From assembly GCA_964487505.1 (NCBI GenBank), contig CAZARD010000005.1:16352-80351 (forward strand): a stretch of DNA of 64,000 nt, read 5' to 3'. The notes under the pieces are model-generated. The model had not been told where the DNA came from. It worked only from the letters and a program-made list of their open reading frames with translations, and searched no databases. The stretch's first letter is position 1. The number at the start of each line of letters is the position of its first letter. Shown in pieces: positions 42,722 to 52,138 of the stretch. Both the position numbers and the translations under genes were made by a program. This DNA is from JAFDVJ01 sp964487505 (lineage in GTDB: Bacteria; Acidobacteriota; Blastocatellia; Pyrinomonadales; Pyrinomonadaceae).

Positions 42722-43861
42722 TCAGTTCCGCCGGTCGACCGCGACGAACCCGGCGTATTGAGAGATGTTCAGCAGGATCCCGACGGCGATCATCGTGAAC
42801 ACGATCGAACTTCCGCCGTACGATATGAACGGCAACGGAATCCCTTTTGCCGGGACCATCGAGATGACCACCGAGATATTGAACAACGCCTGGACCGTGA
42901 TGCCGGTGATCAACCCGATCCCGAGCAATTTTCCGAACCGGTCAGGCGCCAGCATCGCCGCCCGCGCGCCGCGCCAGAGCAAAAGCCCGAAAACAAATAC
43001 GACGCCCATCGTCCCGATCAGTCCCAACTCCTCGCCGACGACCGCGAAAATGAAATCGGAATACGGGTACGGCAAGTAAAAAAGCTTCTGCTGCCCCTTG
43101 GCGAAGCCTTCGCCCAGAACCCCGCCCGAGCCGATCGCGATCAGCGACTGGCAGACCTGATAGCCGGCCCCGGCCGCATTCTCGGCGCTGCACGGATCGA
43201 GAAACGCGATCACGCGCCGCACCCGCCACGGCGCGAAGACCAGCATTCCGACGCCGAAGGTCAGCAGCGCTCCGGCGACGGCCGCAAGGTGCAGGATCCG
43301 CGCTCCGGCGGAAAAATACACTGCCGTGAATATCGCGCACAGCACGATCGTCGTCCCAAGATCCGGTTCCAGCACGATCAGCCCGCCGAAGAACACGAGT
43401 ACCGCGAGACACGGCAGCACGGTCGAGCGCATATCTCCGATCGATTTCTCGCGGTCCGTCAGGAACCACGCCAGAAAAATCGGCAGCGCGATCTTCGCCA
43501 ATTCCGACGGCTGGAACGATGCGCCCGGAACACGAATCCAGCGGCGCGCGCCGTTGATCGCCGGGAAAGCGAAGACGGTGGCAAGCAACACGGCGGTCAC
43601 CAGAAGCACGCCGATGACCAGCGCCTTGTTCTGATAGATCCGGTAATCGATCCGGCTGACGAGAAACATCGCGACGAGCCCGACTACCGTGAATCCGAAC
43701 TGCTTGAAAAAGTACTGGAATTGCGTCCCACCGCCGGCGTTCGAACTCGTCTCCTTGAGTGAGATCATCGCCGATGCGGAATAGACCATCACCGCGCCGA
43801 ACAGCGCCAGCGACGCGGCGATCGCAAACAAACCCCAGTCCATGCGCAACTTCTTCGCCAT
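42722..43861 (-). CDS. ftsW: SEDS glycosyltransferase FtsW
   Basis: Septal peptidoglycan polymerase with about ten transmembrane helices, 379 residues. Signatures: VMVYSASAM at the end of the first helix, RWIRVPGASFQPSELAKIA, LEPDLGTT, the YPYSDFIFAVVGEELG loop, and GIPLPFISYGGSS near the C-terminus. Start ATG 43861 was chosen over a TTG four codons upstream. It would work with FtsI encoded at 48070. Confidence 0.96.
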   Translation of the reverse strand: MAKKLRMDWGLFAIAASLALFGAVMVYSASAMISLKETSSNAGGGTQFQYFFKQFGFTVVGLVAMFLVSRIDYRIYQNKALVIGVLLVTAVLLATVFAFPAINGARRWIRVPGASFQPSELAKIALPIFLAWFLTDREKSIGDMRSTVLPCLAVLVFFGGLIVLEPDLGTTIVLCAIFTAVYFSAGARILHLAAVAGALLTFGVGMLVFAPWRVRRVIAFLDPCSAENAAGAGYQVCQSLIAIGSGGVLGEGFAKGQQKLFYLPYPYSDFIFAVVGEELGLIGTMGVVFVFGLLLWRGARAAMLAPDRFGKLLGIGLITGITVQALFNISVVISMVPAKGIPLPFISYGGSSIVFTMIAVGILLNISQYAGFVAVDRRN

Positions 43862-44005
43862 TCCAAAATCCAACCGTCGCTTCGCGGATCTCAGGCCGCG
43901 ACAAGAACCGTAAACTCTTCGTCAATCCGACAAGCCCGCGGCCTTCCTCGCCGCGCTCGCGCTTTTCCTGAACCGCCACCGACAGCTCGCCGCGTACCGC
44001 AAGCT

Positions 44006-45373
44006 TCATCGGCCGGCCAGCGCCGCCACGGCGCGTTTGAAAACCGTCCCCCGTTCCTCGAAGCTCCGGAACATGTCAAAACTGGCGCAAGCCGGCGCGA
44101 GCAATGCCGAATCGCCGCTATCGGCCGCCGCCAGGCATTCGCGCACCGCTTCCTCCATCGATCCGGCCCGGATCAGCGGTGCCGTCCCGGCGAGTTGCGT
44201 CGCGATATTGTCGGCATCGGCGCCGATCAGCACGAGCGCCCGCGCCTTCGCCTCGATCAACGGGATTAGCGGCGCGTAGGGCGCGTTCTTGCCAAGGCCG
44301 CCGAGGATCAGAACTATCTTTCCGGGTTCCTCGCTGAGCGCCTCGAGAGCTTTGAGCGTCGCATCGACGCTCGTCGCCTTCGAGTCGTTGTAAAACCGGA
44401 CGCCGTCGATCTCATCGACGAATTCGATCCGGTGCTCGACGCCCTTGAAGCCGCGGACCGTCTCGCGCATCGACTCGGGCGATGCTCCGACCGCGAGTCC
44501 CGCCGCGAACGCCGCCAGAACGTTCTCGACATTGTGCAGGCCCCGGACGAAGATATCGTCGCGGTTGGTCAGGACCCTCTCCTTGCCCGCCGCCCGGCAA
44601 ACAAGGTCGCGCCCACGCAGAAACAGGCCCTCGTCGAGTTCTTCGCGCACCGAGAACATCGATACGCGCGCCTTCAGACCGCTGCGCCAACTCGCCGTCG
44701 TCTCGTTGTCGGCATTCAGGATCGCGACGTCCTCGGCCGTCTGGTTCATAAACAGGCGGTGCTTCGCGGCGGCGTAGTCTGCGAAGAAGTCATACCGGTC
44801 CATATGGTTCGGAGTGACGTTCGTGCAGATCGCGACCCGCGGCCGAAGATCGCGGATCGTCTCGAGCTGAAAGCTCGAAAGCTCGACCACTGACCAGGTA
44901 TCGTCGTCGGCCATCGTGGTCAGTTCAAGAAGCGGCGTCCCGATGTTCCCCCCGACGAGCGTCTTGAAGCCGGCATTCTTCAGAAGCTCGCCGATGAGCG
45001 TCGTCGTCGTCGTTTTCCCGTTCGAACCGGTGATGCCGACCATCCGGCCTTTCAAGAACCTGTACGCGAGTTCGACCTCGCCGATCACCTCGCCGTCCTT
45101 GCGGTCGACATATCGCGCCGGGACCGTATTGGTCGGCACTCCGGGACTGATGACGACCAATTCGATCTGATCGAGCAACCACGAAGGAATCTGGCCGTCG
45201 ATCAGTCCGACGCCCGCCGATTCCTTCAGCGATCTCGCCTCGTCGCTCCATTCTGCGATCGGTTTTCGGTCGTGCAAAGCAACCGTAGCGCCCCGTCCCG
45301 CGAGAAAGCGGGCCGACGACACGCCGGACTTTCCGGCACCGAGAACGAGAGTTTTTCTGCCTTCAAGGTTCAT
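44006..45373 (-). CDS. murD: UDP-N-acetylmuramoylalanine-D-glutamate ligase
   Basis: Second amino-acid addition of the peptidoglycan precursor, 455 residues. N-terminal LVLGAGKSGVSSARFL, ATP loop GITGSNGKTTTTTLIGELL, NHMDRYDFFADYAAAKHRLF, and YNDSKATSVDATLKAL are family motifs. ATG 45373 (MNLEGRKTLV) is the correct start; the frame runs far upstream over mraY without coding meaning. A 144-base non-coding spacer separates it from ftsW. Confidence 0.97.
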   Translation of the reverse strand: MNLEGRKTLVLGAGKSGVSSARFLAGRGATVALHDRKPIAEWSDEARSLKESAGVGLIDGQIPSWLLDQIELVVISPGVPTNTVPARYVDRKDGEVIGEVELAYRFLKGRMVGITGSNGKTTTTTLIGELLKNAGFKTLVGGNIGTPLLELTTMADDDTWSVVELSSFQLETIRDLRPRVAICTNVTPNHMDRYDFFADYAAAKHRLFMNQTAEDVAILNADNETTASWRSGLKARVSMFSVREELDEGLFLRGRDLVCRAAGKERVLTNRDDIFVRGLHNVENVLAAFAAGLAVGASPESMRETVRGFKGVEHRIEFVDEIDGVRFYNDSKATSVDATLKALEALSEEPGKIVLILGGLGKNAPYAPLIPLIEAKARALVLIGADADNIATQLAGTAPLIRAGSMEEAVRECLAAADSGDSALLAPACASFDMFRSFEERGTVFKRAVAALAGR

Positions 45374-45399
45374 CTCAAAAACCGCCGCCCAAGCCCGGC

Positions 45400-46551
45400 C
45401 TACCGCAGCTTGAGCGTCGACAGACTGAACAACGCGAACAGGATCGCGACGATCACGAACCTGAAGACGATCTTCGGCTCTTTCAAGCCGGCGAGCTGGA
45501 AATGATGATGCAGCGGCGCCTGCAGAAAGATGCGTTTGCCGGTACCGGTCGTCTTGCGCGTGAACTTGAAATATCCGACCTGGAGCATCACCGAGGCGGC
45601 TTCGATAATGAAAACGCCGCCGATGAAGATCAGCAGGAATTCCTGTTTCGTCAGGATCGCGACCGTTCCGAGCGCGCCGCCGATCGCGAGACTTCCGACG
45701 TCGCCCATAAACACGTCGGCCGGCGGCGCGTTGTACCACAGGAACCCGAGGCTCGCGCCGACCAGCGCGCCGCAGAAGACCGTCAGTTCGGCCGCCTCGG
45801 GTTTGTGCGTGATATCGAGATACGCCGACCAGCGTCCGTCGCTCGTGACATAGGTGAGCGCCGTCAGCGCGGCCATCGCAATGAACGTCATACTGGCCGC
45901 CAGCCCATCCATCCCGTCCGTCAGGTTCACCGCGTTCGACGATCCGAGGAGCACGAAAGCGATGAAGACCAGATACCCGATCGGCCCGATCCAAGTCACC
46001 GCCTGGCTGTATTCCGAGACCGCAGTGGCCTTGAAGAACGGGATCGCAAGATTCCACGGATAGTTCGAAACCATATATAGACAGCCCCAGATGGCGACCG
46101 CGGTCAGGAGTTGCCCGAGCAGCTTCTGTCGCTCGGTAAGCCCGAGACTCCTTTTCTTGACGATCTTGATGTAGTCGTCAAGAAAGCCGATAACCCCGAA
46201 AAGGCTCGTCGCGCCCAACGCGAGCCAGAGATAGAGACTGTCGAGGCGCGCCCACAGGATCGTGGAAATAAAGACCGAACCGAGGATCAGAACGCCGCCC
46301 ATCGTCGGCGTACCCTTCTTCGCCTGGTGCTCGTGTGAGAGTTCCTCGCGGATCTCCTGGCCGATCTTCAGTTCCTGGAGCTTGCGTATCACCCGGCCGC
46401 CGAAAACAAGCGTGATGACAAGCGCCGTGATCGTCGCCCACGTCGTTCGGAAGGTAATGTACTGGAAGACGTTGAGCCCTTTGTAAAAGATCGACTCGCT
46501 GCCCGCGCCGTATTGCTTGAAGACCAGTTGATATAAGAAGTAATAAAACAC
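45400..46551 (-). CDS. mraY: Phospho-MurNAc-pentapeptide transferase
   Basis: Makes lipid I on undecaprenyl phosphate, 383 residues with about ten transmembrane helices. Family motifs: KKGTPTMGGVLILG, the FLDDYIKI aspartates, SNAVNLTDGMDGLA, FMGDVGSLAIGGALG, and the C-terminal LHHHFQLAGLKEPKIVFRF. All catalytic aspartates appear intact. It starts 64 bases after murF. Confidence 0.97.
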   Translation of the reverse strand: MFYYFLYQLVFKQYGAGSESIFYKGLNVFQYITFRTTWATITALVITLVFGGRVIRKLQELKIGQEIREELSHEHQAKKGTPTMGGVLILGSVFISTILWARLDSLYLWLALGATSLFGVIGFLDDYIKIVKKRSLGLTERQKLLGQLLTAVAIWGCLYMVSNYPWNLAIPFFKATAVSEYSQAVTWIGPIGYLVFIAFVLLGSSNAVNLTDGMDGLAASMTFIAMAALTALTYVTSDGRWSAYLDITHKPEAAELTVFCGALVGASLGFLWYNAPPADVFMGDVGSLAIGGALGTVAILTKQEFLLIFIGGVFIIEAASVMLQVGYFKFTRKTTGTGKRIFLQAPLHHHFQLAGLKEPKIVFRFVIVAILFALFSLSTLKLR

Positions 46552-46615
46552 GGTTCGATCGGTGGATAGGCGGTCCCGTCGCGGACGCAGGGCGCCCGGA
46601 CGCGACCGAATCCGG

Positions 46616-48073
46616 TCAATTGCCCTTTACGGTGAACTTCTCCAACAGCTTTTCGATGATCCGTTCGGTGCGGACCCCGCGCGACCCCTTGACGAGTATC
46701 AGATCGCCCGGCGCGATCATTTCCACGAATCTTTCCGCGGCGGCGAGCGAATCCTCGAAGAATCCGAGCTCGTTGTGGCCGGCGCTTTCGGCGCCCCGGA
46801 CGAGTTCCTCAGCGTGGCCTTCGACTCCGTACAACACATCGACTCCAAGCGACGCGATCTTGACGCCGGTCTCGAAGTGGATCTCTTTCGAATTGTCTCC
46901 GAGCTCGCGCATTTCGCCCGCGATGACGACCTTTCGCATCGCGTACGATCCGCCCTCGACGATCGTCTCGACCATCGATATCAGCGCGTCGGGATTCGAG
47001 TTGTACGTGTCGTTGACGACCGTGAACATCTCCTCGAAATGGATGATCTCGCCGCGCATCGGCGGCGGTTCGACGTGCCTCAGACTGTCGGCGATCTCGC
47101 CCACCGTCATCCCGAAAACACTGCCCGCGGCGGCCGCGGCAAGCGCGTTGCGGATGTTGTGGCGCCCGTTGAGCGGAAACTCGACCTCGGCCTCGCCGTC
47201 CGGCATCACGAGCGTGAAGACGGTCTCGCCGAAACGCTCGAAATGTATGTTGCGGGCCATCACGTCGGCCTTGTTGTCGATGCCGTACGTGAGCGTCTTG
47301 CCGCGGCTCAGCTCGCGCATCGCGAGGACCCGGAGATCGTCGGCGTTCAGGATGGCTGTCCCGCCTTCCTTCATTCCTTCGACGAGTTCGGCCTTCGCCT
47401 GCTGGATCCGCTCGATCGTGCCGAGATGCTCGATGTGGACCGGGAGCACGCAGAGTTCGATCGCGACATCGGGCGCGGTGATCTCGCAGAGCCTCGCGAT
47501 CTCCCGGTTTGGGGTCGACATTCCCATTTCGAGCACCGCGATCTCGTAGGTCGGGTCTTTTGCAAGATTCAGCACGGTGATCGGCAATCCGAGCCCGTTG
47601 TTGTAATTCTTGATATTCCGCAGCACTTTCCGTCCGGACGAAGCGAGAACGTGGGCCGTCAGTTCCTTGGCCGTCGTTTTGCCGGCGCTGCCGGTGATCG
47701 CGACGACCGGTCCGCCCCATTCGAGATAGACCTCGTGCGCGAGTTTCTGATATGCCCTGATGACGTCGGCGGTGAACAGCAGACGATCGCGATACGGCCC
47801 GAGTTCCGATTCGTATTCGGCGTAACGGTCGGGCCGGACGACAGCTGCGACCGCGCCGCGCTCGAGCGCCGAAGCGACGTACTTCGTCGAATCATCAAAA
47901 TCGCCGTTGAAGCAATTGTCGCGGTACTCGGGCTGCGAAAGCGCGAAAAACACTTCGCCCGCCTCGACGACGCGCGAGTCGATGACGAAATTGTCGACAT
48001 TCGCGCCGCGCAGGGCGGGATCGAGCGCGGACGCGTCGGCGCCCATCAGTGCTGCTGCTTTCTCAAGTTTCAA
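46616..48073 (-). CDS. murF: UDP-MurNAc-tripeptide-D-alanyl-D-alanine ligase
   Basis: Adds D-Ala-D-Ala to the precursor, 485 residues. The N-terminal VDNFVIDSRVVEAGEVFFAL domain, ATP loop AITGSAGKTTAKELTAHVL, the YNNGLGLPITVL motif and NDTYNSNPDALISMV are characteristic. The ATG overlaps the ftsI stop. No murE gene lies between ftsI and murF, where it is normally found. Confidence 0.96.
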   Translation of the reverse strand: MKLEKAAALMGADASALDPALRGANVDNFVIDSRVVEAGEVFFALSQPEYRDNCFNGDFDDSTKYVASALERGAVAAVVRPDRYAEYESELGPYRDRLLFTADVIRAYQKLAHEVYLEWGGPVVAITGSAGKTTAKELTAHVLASSGRKVLRNIKNYNNGLGLPITVLNLAKDPTYEIAVLEMGMSTPNREIARLCEITAPDVAIELCVLPVHIEHLGTIERIQQAKAELVEGMKEGGTAILNADDLRVLAMRELSRGKTLTYGIDNKADVMARNIHFERFGETVFTLVMPDGEAEVEFPLNGRHNIRNALAAAAAGSVFGMTVGEIADSLRHVEPPPMRGEIIHFEEMFTVVNDTYNSNPDALISMVETIVEGGSYAMRKVVIAGEMRELGDNSKEIHFETGVKIASLGVDVLYGVEGHAEELVRGAESAGHNELGFFEDSLAAAERFVEMIAPGDLILVKGSRGVRTERIIEKLLEKFTVKGN

Positions 48074-50037
48074 GTCTTTTTCTTGTTCCGTTCATCACGC
48101 GATGCGGCGTTCTTTTTTTCGTTCGCTGTCGAAGCCGTCTTGCCGGTTTCCCCGGTTTTCGCTGACGGCGCGTCTTGGACCGTTGCCGCCTTCCTGTCGC
48201 TCCGCGGCGCGGGATCGATCTCCGACGGGATCTGCTCCGCCGTGTAAACGCCCGGCTTGATCGTCGCGTCCGGCACGATGTTCAGTTCGGGCAGGATCTG
48301 CTCGGCGATGTCCTGAAAGATCGGCGCCGCGACCTGTCCGCCGTCGCGCGCCGCGACGCGCGGCTCGTCGAGTACGACGGCGATGACGACACCCGTGTTT
48401 TCAAAAGGAGCGAAGCCGATGAACGACGAAACGTATTTCTCCTGATTGATCTTTTTCAGCTTCGCGTCATACTTCCAGGCCGTGCCCGTCTTGCCCGCAG
48501 ACGTGTATCCGCTGAGTTGCGCCCGCTTGCCCGTTCCCGTCAAAACGACCTGTCTCAGCATCTTTTTCAGCGCCCGCGCGGTATCCGGCGTGACAACCTG
48601 CATTTTACGCGGTTCGGCGCGAGAAACTACGGTGCCGTCGGCCTGTCTGATTTCCTTGATTAAGTGCGGCTGAACCCTGATTCCATCGTTTGCTATCGTC
48701 GCAAAAGCCGATGCCATTTGCAACACGGAAACGCCAATTTCATAGCCGATGCTCATCGATGCGAGGCTGTCGCCGTTCCACGTGTTCGGGGCCCGCAGGA
48801 TGCCGTTCGTTTCCGCCGGAAGCTCGACGCCGGTCGATTCGCCGAAGCCGAAACGCTGGGCGTAAAAATAGAACTTTTCGCGGCCGACCGCGGTCGCCGT
48901 CTTCATCGCCGCAATATTGCTCGAAACGGCCATCGCGTTGATGTAGGAAAGATTCTCCGTGCAGTGTTTGTCGATGATCTCGCGGCCCGGGATCTTGAGC
49001 GTCCCGTTGCCGCAATCGACCGTGCCTTCGGGATTCACGGCACCCTCGTTGATTCCCGCGCTGTAGGTCACGAGTTTGAAGACCGAGCCCGGCGAATACG
49101 AATCGTGGACCGCGCGGTTGACGAACTGGTCGGCCGTGAACTCACGGAAGCGGTTCGGATCGAACGTCGGGTAGTTGGACATCGCGAGTATCTCGCCGGT
49201 CCGCGGATCGAGCACGACCGCCATTCCCGATCGGGCGTTCGCCGCGCGGACCCCGTTCTCGAGCGCCTGATCGACCTTGTACTGGATCGAATGGCTGAGC
49301 GTCAGCTGAACGTCCTTCGCCGGCTCGCGTCGTTCGGTCTCGGTCTGTTCGTAAACGCGTCCGAGCCGGTCACGGTTCTGCCAGCCGCGAACGACGGTGC
49401 CGCGAAGGACCTCTTCCTGCGACTGCTCGACCCCGGCGCTTCCGATGTCCTCGGCGTTCGCGAACCCGAGGACCTGCGCCGCGAGAGTATTGTAAGGATA
49501 GCTGCGCTTTTGGTCGTCGTTCCAATGCAACCCCTCGAAACGCGGGAGATCCGATTTGCCGAGTTCCTTGTTTTCGAGCGTTTCATTGACGCGCTGAACC
49601 GTGTCGTCGTCGAGTTTAGGGGCGAGGACCACGTAACGCCGGTTCGCCGCGCGCGCATCGCGGAGTTTGGCCGCGATCTCTGAAGGTTTTGTCTTCAGCG
49701 CCTTGGCGATCTCGCGCGAGGCGGCGTCGATATCCTTGATCTCGGCCGGATCGGCGTAGAGCGATTTGACGCGGATGCTCATCGCCAGCGCGCGGTTCGA
49801 ACGGTCGTAGATCGTTCCGCGAAGCTGCTTTTCCTTGACGGTCTCGCGCCGCTGATCGAGCGCGCGTCCAAGATAGTCGACGTGTTCGTTGATCTGAAGA
49901 TGGACAAGGCGGACGCCGATGCCTCCGAACCATAGGGTGAAGAAGGCGATCACAAACGCGAACCGCGTCGAAACTCTTTGCGCCGGATTTGATCTGGTGG
50001 TTCTCTTTGTCACACGCTTCGCCATTGCTCTCTCCAT
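48070..50037 (-). CDS. ftsI: Septal penicillin-binding protein (FtsI/PBP3 type)
   Basis: Class B PBP of 655 residues that crosslinks septal peptidoglycan. A basic cytoplasmic start and one transmembrane helix (RFAFVIAFFTLWFGGIGVRLVHL) precede the pedestal domain. The transpeptidase has SPGSVFKL (SxxK serine), SSN (VSSNIAAMK) and KTGTA. After the catalytic domain there is a charged, Lys/Thr/Ala-rich C-terminal tail of about 60 residues, which is unusual. ATG 50025 is an alternative start with its own GGAGAG site. Confidence 0.95.
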   Translation of the reverse strand: MERAMAKRVTKRTTRSNPAQRVSTRFAFVIAFFTLWFGGIGVRLVHLQINEHVDYLGRALDQRRETVKEKQLRGTIYDRSNRALAMSIRVKSLYADPAEIKDIDAASREIAKALKTKPSEIAAKLRDARAANRRYVVLAPKLDDDTVQRVNETLENKELGKSDLPRFEGLHWNDDQKRSYPYNTLAAQVLGFANAEDIGSAGVEQSQEEVLRGTVVRGWQNRDRLGRVYEQTETERREPAKDVQLTLSHSIQYKVDQALENGVRAANARSGMAVVLDPRTGEILAMSNYPTFDPNRFREFTADQFVNRAVHDSYSPGSVFKLVTYSAGINEGAVNPEGTVDCGNGTLKIPGREIIDKHCTENLSYINAMAVSSNIAAMKTATAVGREKFYFYAQRFGFGESTGVELPAETNGILRAPNTWNGDSLASMSIGYEIGVSVLQMASAFATIANDGIRVQPHLIKEIRQADGTVVSRAEPRKMQVVTPDTARALKKMLRQVVLTGTGKRAQLSGYTSAGKTGTAWKYDAKLKKINQEKYVSSFIGFAPFENTGVVIAVVLDEPRVAARDGGQVAAPIFQDIAEQILPELNIVPDATIKPGVYTAEQIPSEIDPAPRSDRKAATVQDAPSAKTGETGKTASTANEKKNAASRDERNKKKT

Positions 50038-50049
50038 TTCCCGTTCGAC

Positions 50050-50568
50050 CTATTTCCCGGTTTTCGACACGCGCCGCTCGCGGGTTTCAGAAGACGGCGA
50101 TTTCTCGGATTTTTCGACCCTCCGGTCGCGGACATCGGCGGCGACGGTTTTCGCCTTTTCAACCGGCTTCGAATCGACCGTCTTGCGGACGAGCGTTTCC
50201 TTAGTTTCCTCGGTCGAAGGCGACTGGCGCGTGGCCGGCGTTTCGGCCGCGGTTATGTTCAATGCGGTCAACTCGACCAACCCGAGACGGCGCGCCGCCT
50301 TCTTGATCTCTCCCGGAGCGAGCGCCATTTCCTTCGCCAGCGAGAGGCGGCGCTTTTCGGACTCCAGTTCCGCGATCTGCTTTTTCAGTTCCGCATTTCG
50401 GATGCAGTAGTTGATCGACGCAAAATGCGTCTTCGCGGCGTAGAAGAATCCGGCGACGAGCGCCGCGCCGCAGATGAGCGTGATAATTGCAAATTTCCAC
50501 GGCAGCGGTTCGCTTTCGCGGCGGACATTCGGACGGCTGGTCTTTTTCGGTTGGGACTTCTTCTTCAC
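50050..50568 (-). CDS. ftsL: FtsL-like division protein
   Basis: A 172-residue bitopic protein: basic N-terminus, one transmembrane helix (FAIITLICGAALVAGFFYAA), then a leucine-zipper-like coiled coil (NAELKKQIAELESEKRRLSLAKEMA) followed by the LGLVELTA motif common to FtsL/DivIC. The last 70 residues are a Lys/Glu/Thr-rich tail not seen in short FtsL proteins. Assignment rests on topology and on its place between rsmH and ftsI. Confidence 0.82.
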   Translation of the reverse strand: MKKKSQPKKTSRPNVRRESEPLPWKFAIITLICGAALVAGFFYAAKTHFASINYCIRNAELKKQIAELESEKRRLSLAKEMALAPGEIKKAARRLGLVELTALNITAAETPATRQSPSTEETKETLVRKTVDSKPVEKAKTVAADVRDRRVEKSEKSPSSETRERRVSKTGK

Positions 50569-50590
50569 GCTCTTTTTACTCCTTCAAAAT

Positions 50591-51529
50591 CTACAACTTC
50601 TTACAAACACGCAGCTTGGCGCTTCTGGCGCGAGGATTCTGATCTATCTCCGACGGGGTCGGCAGGATCGGTTTCCGGTTCAGGACCTCGACCTTCCGGA
50701 CGGCGCCGCAGATGCATTGCGGGAGGCGCGGCGGGCACGAACAGCGTCCGGAGAACTTCTGGAACGCGTGTTTCACGATCCGGTCTTCGAGCGAGTGGAA
50801 CGTGATGACGGCCAATCGCCCTCCACTCTTCAAAATTTCAATGCTGTCGGCGATGAATTCCCCGAGGATCTCAAGCTCGCCGTTGACGGCGATCCGCAGC
50901 GCCTGAAACGTGCGCGTCGCGGGGTGGATCTTGTCCTTCGGCGCCTTGCCGATCGCCTTTTCGACCGTCTCGGCCAGTTCACGAGTTGTTTCGACCGGCT
51001 CGCCGATCTCGCGCTTCCAGACGATCCGCCGCGCTATCCTCCGCGAATTCCTTTCCTCGCCGAGACGATAAATGAGATCCGCGATCTCGTTCTCCGGCAA
51101 TCGGGCCAACAAATCGGCGGCCGTTTCGTCGCCGGATTCGGGATCCATTCGCATATCGAGCGGCGCGTCGAAGCGGAAACTGAAGCCGCGATCGGGACTG
51201 TCGAACTGGAGCGATGAAACTCCGAGATCGGCAATTATCCCGTCGACCTGACCGTCAACCACGCTGCGGATCGAAGCGAAGTTCGCGTGCCGGAATTCGA
51301 CGCGCCCCGCAAATCCCCGGAGCCTTTCACCGGCCAACGCGAGCGCGGCCTGGTCCCGATCGATCCCGATGACCCGGACCGAATCGTTTGACTCGAGGAT
51401 CGCCCGCGTATGACCGCCCAACCCGAGCGTCGCATCGACGAAAACCTCGCCCGGCTGCGGATCGAGCATCCGGAGAGTTTCCCCGAGCAGGACCGAGACG
51501 TGCAGATTTTCGCTTTCTTCCGACGGCAT
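50591..51529 (-). CDS. rsmH: 16S rRNA (cytosine-1402-N4)-methyltransferase
   Basis: Methylates the ribosomal decoding centre, 312 residues. Motifs: HVSVLLGETLRML, VDATLGLGGHTRAIL (SAM binding), IIADLGVSSLQFDSPDRGFSFR, LDMRMDP, and the C-terminal ITFHSLEDRIVKHAF. ATG 51529 chosen; a TTG two codons upstream is possible. First gene of the dcw cluster; no mraZ gene precedes it. Confidence 0.97.
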   Translation of the reverse strand: MPSEESENLHVSVLLGETLRMLDPQPGEVFVDATLGLGGHTRAILESNDSVRVIGIDRDQAALALAGERLRGFAGRVEFRHANFASIRSVVDGQVDGIIADLGVSSLQFDSPDRGFSFRFDAPLDMRMDPESGDETAADLLARLPENEIADLIYRLGEERNSRRIARRIVWKREIGEPVETTRELAETVEKAIGKAPKDKIHPATRTFQALRIAVNGELEILGEFIADSIEILKSGGRLAVITFHSLEDRIVKHAFQKFSGRCSCPPRLPQCICGAVRKVEVLNRKPILPTPSEIDQNPRARSAKLRVCKKL

Positions 51530-52138
51530 CTTCAAAGAACTTTCAGCGCATTTTTTGAGACAGAGATAGACTGTTCAGTCAAAAACCGACTTCCGGAAAA
51601 TCTAACTAATTTTGATCGTTGCTAACGCGGTAACAGTGTAGTTTTGATGCTTGACCGTCCGACTTTTTGACCGCGTATCTTCTCTTCCCTTTCCTTGGAT
51701 TTGGTGCTTAACTTGCTTAAGACCCTTTTTGTGGAAATTGACCGTCCAACGCTCTTAATTGGACAATATCGCCAAAGTGAGAGCAGTTTAGCCCGACTTT
51801 CGCGTCTATGTCAAGCGAATTCTTATACACGTGTTTAATTCTTTGAAAATCTTAAACGCTTATTTCGGTCTGTCGGAAGCGTTCGTTCGAGGCGAATTCG
51901 GGGTTTACACAAGAAATTTTACTCAATTTCCAAGCAACCACAAAATATGGTGGTAGAGTTGCGCGTCGGGGGCAGCGTTGCGGCTCGTCTCCGCGGTTTC
52001 GAAGCGGAGGCCAAGACCCGTTGAGGATCGGTCCCGATGGAGTTGGGCCGGGGCACTTTTCCGACACGCGGTTTGCGTTGATGGCCTCTTGTTTGCAAAG
52101 TCGGCCAATTGCGCTAAAGTTTAGAATTCGCGAAATCG
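51530..52138. other. Leader region of the dcw cluster, no gene found
   Basis: Neither strand has a credible gene; mraZ, often placed here, is absent. The stretch is clearly more AT-rich than its surroundings, holds a candidate promoter (51785-51814) and two direct copies of TTGACCGTCC (51651-51660 and 51738-51747). Confidence 0.65.
51785..51814 (-). promoter_or_regulatory. Candidate sigma-70-type promoter for the dcw cluster
   Basis: On the minus strand a perfect TTGACA (51814-51809) is followed after 18 bases by TAAACT (51790-51785), four of six matches to the -10 consensus. It would give a leader of about 250 nt before rsmH. Unproven. Confidence 0.35.

Noticed and set aside
43862..44005. 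Extra gene between murD and ftsW
   Set aside because: Only a short Arg/Gly-rich frame is present, without start signal or similarity; treated as a non-coding spacer.
51530..52138. Missed mraZ gene before rsmH
   Set aside because: No frame on the minus strand is long enough or resembles MraZ.
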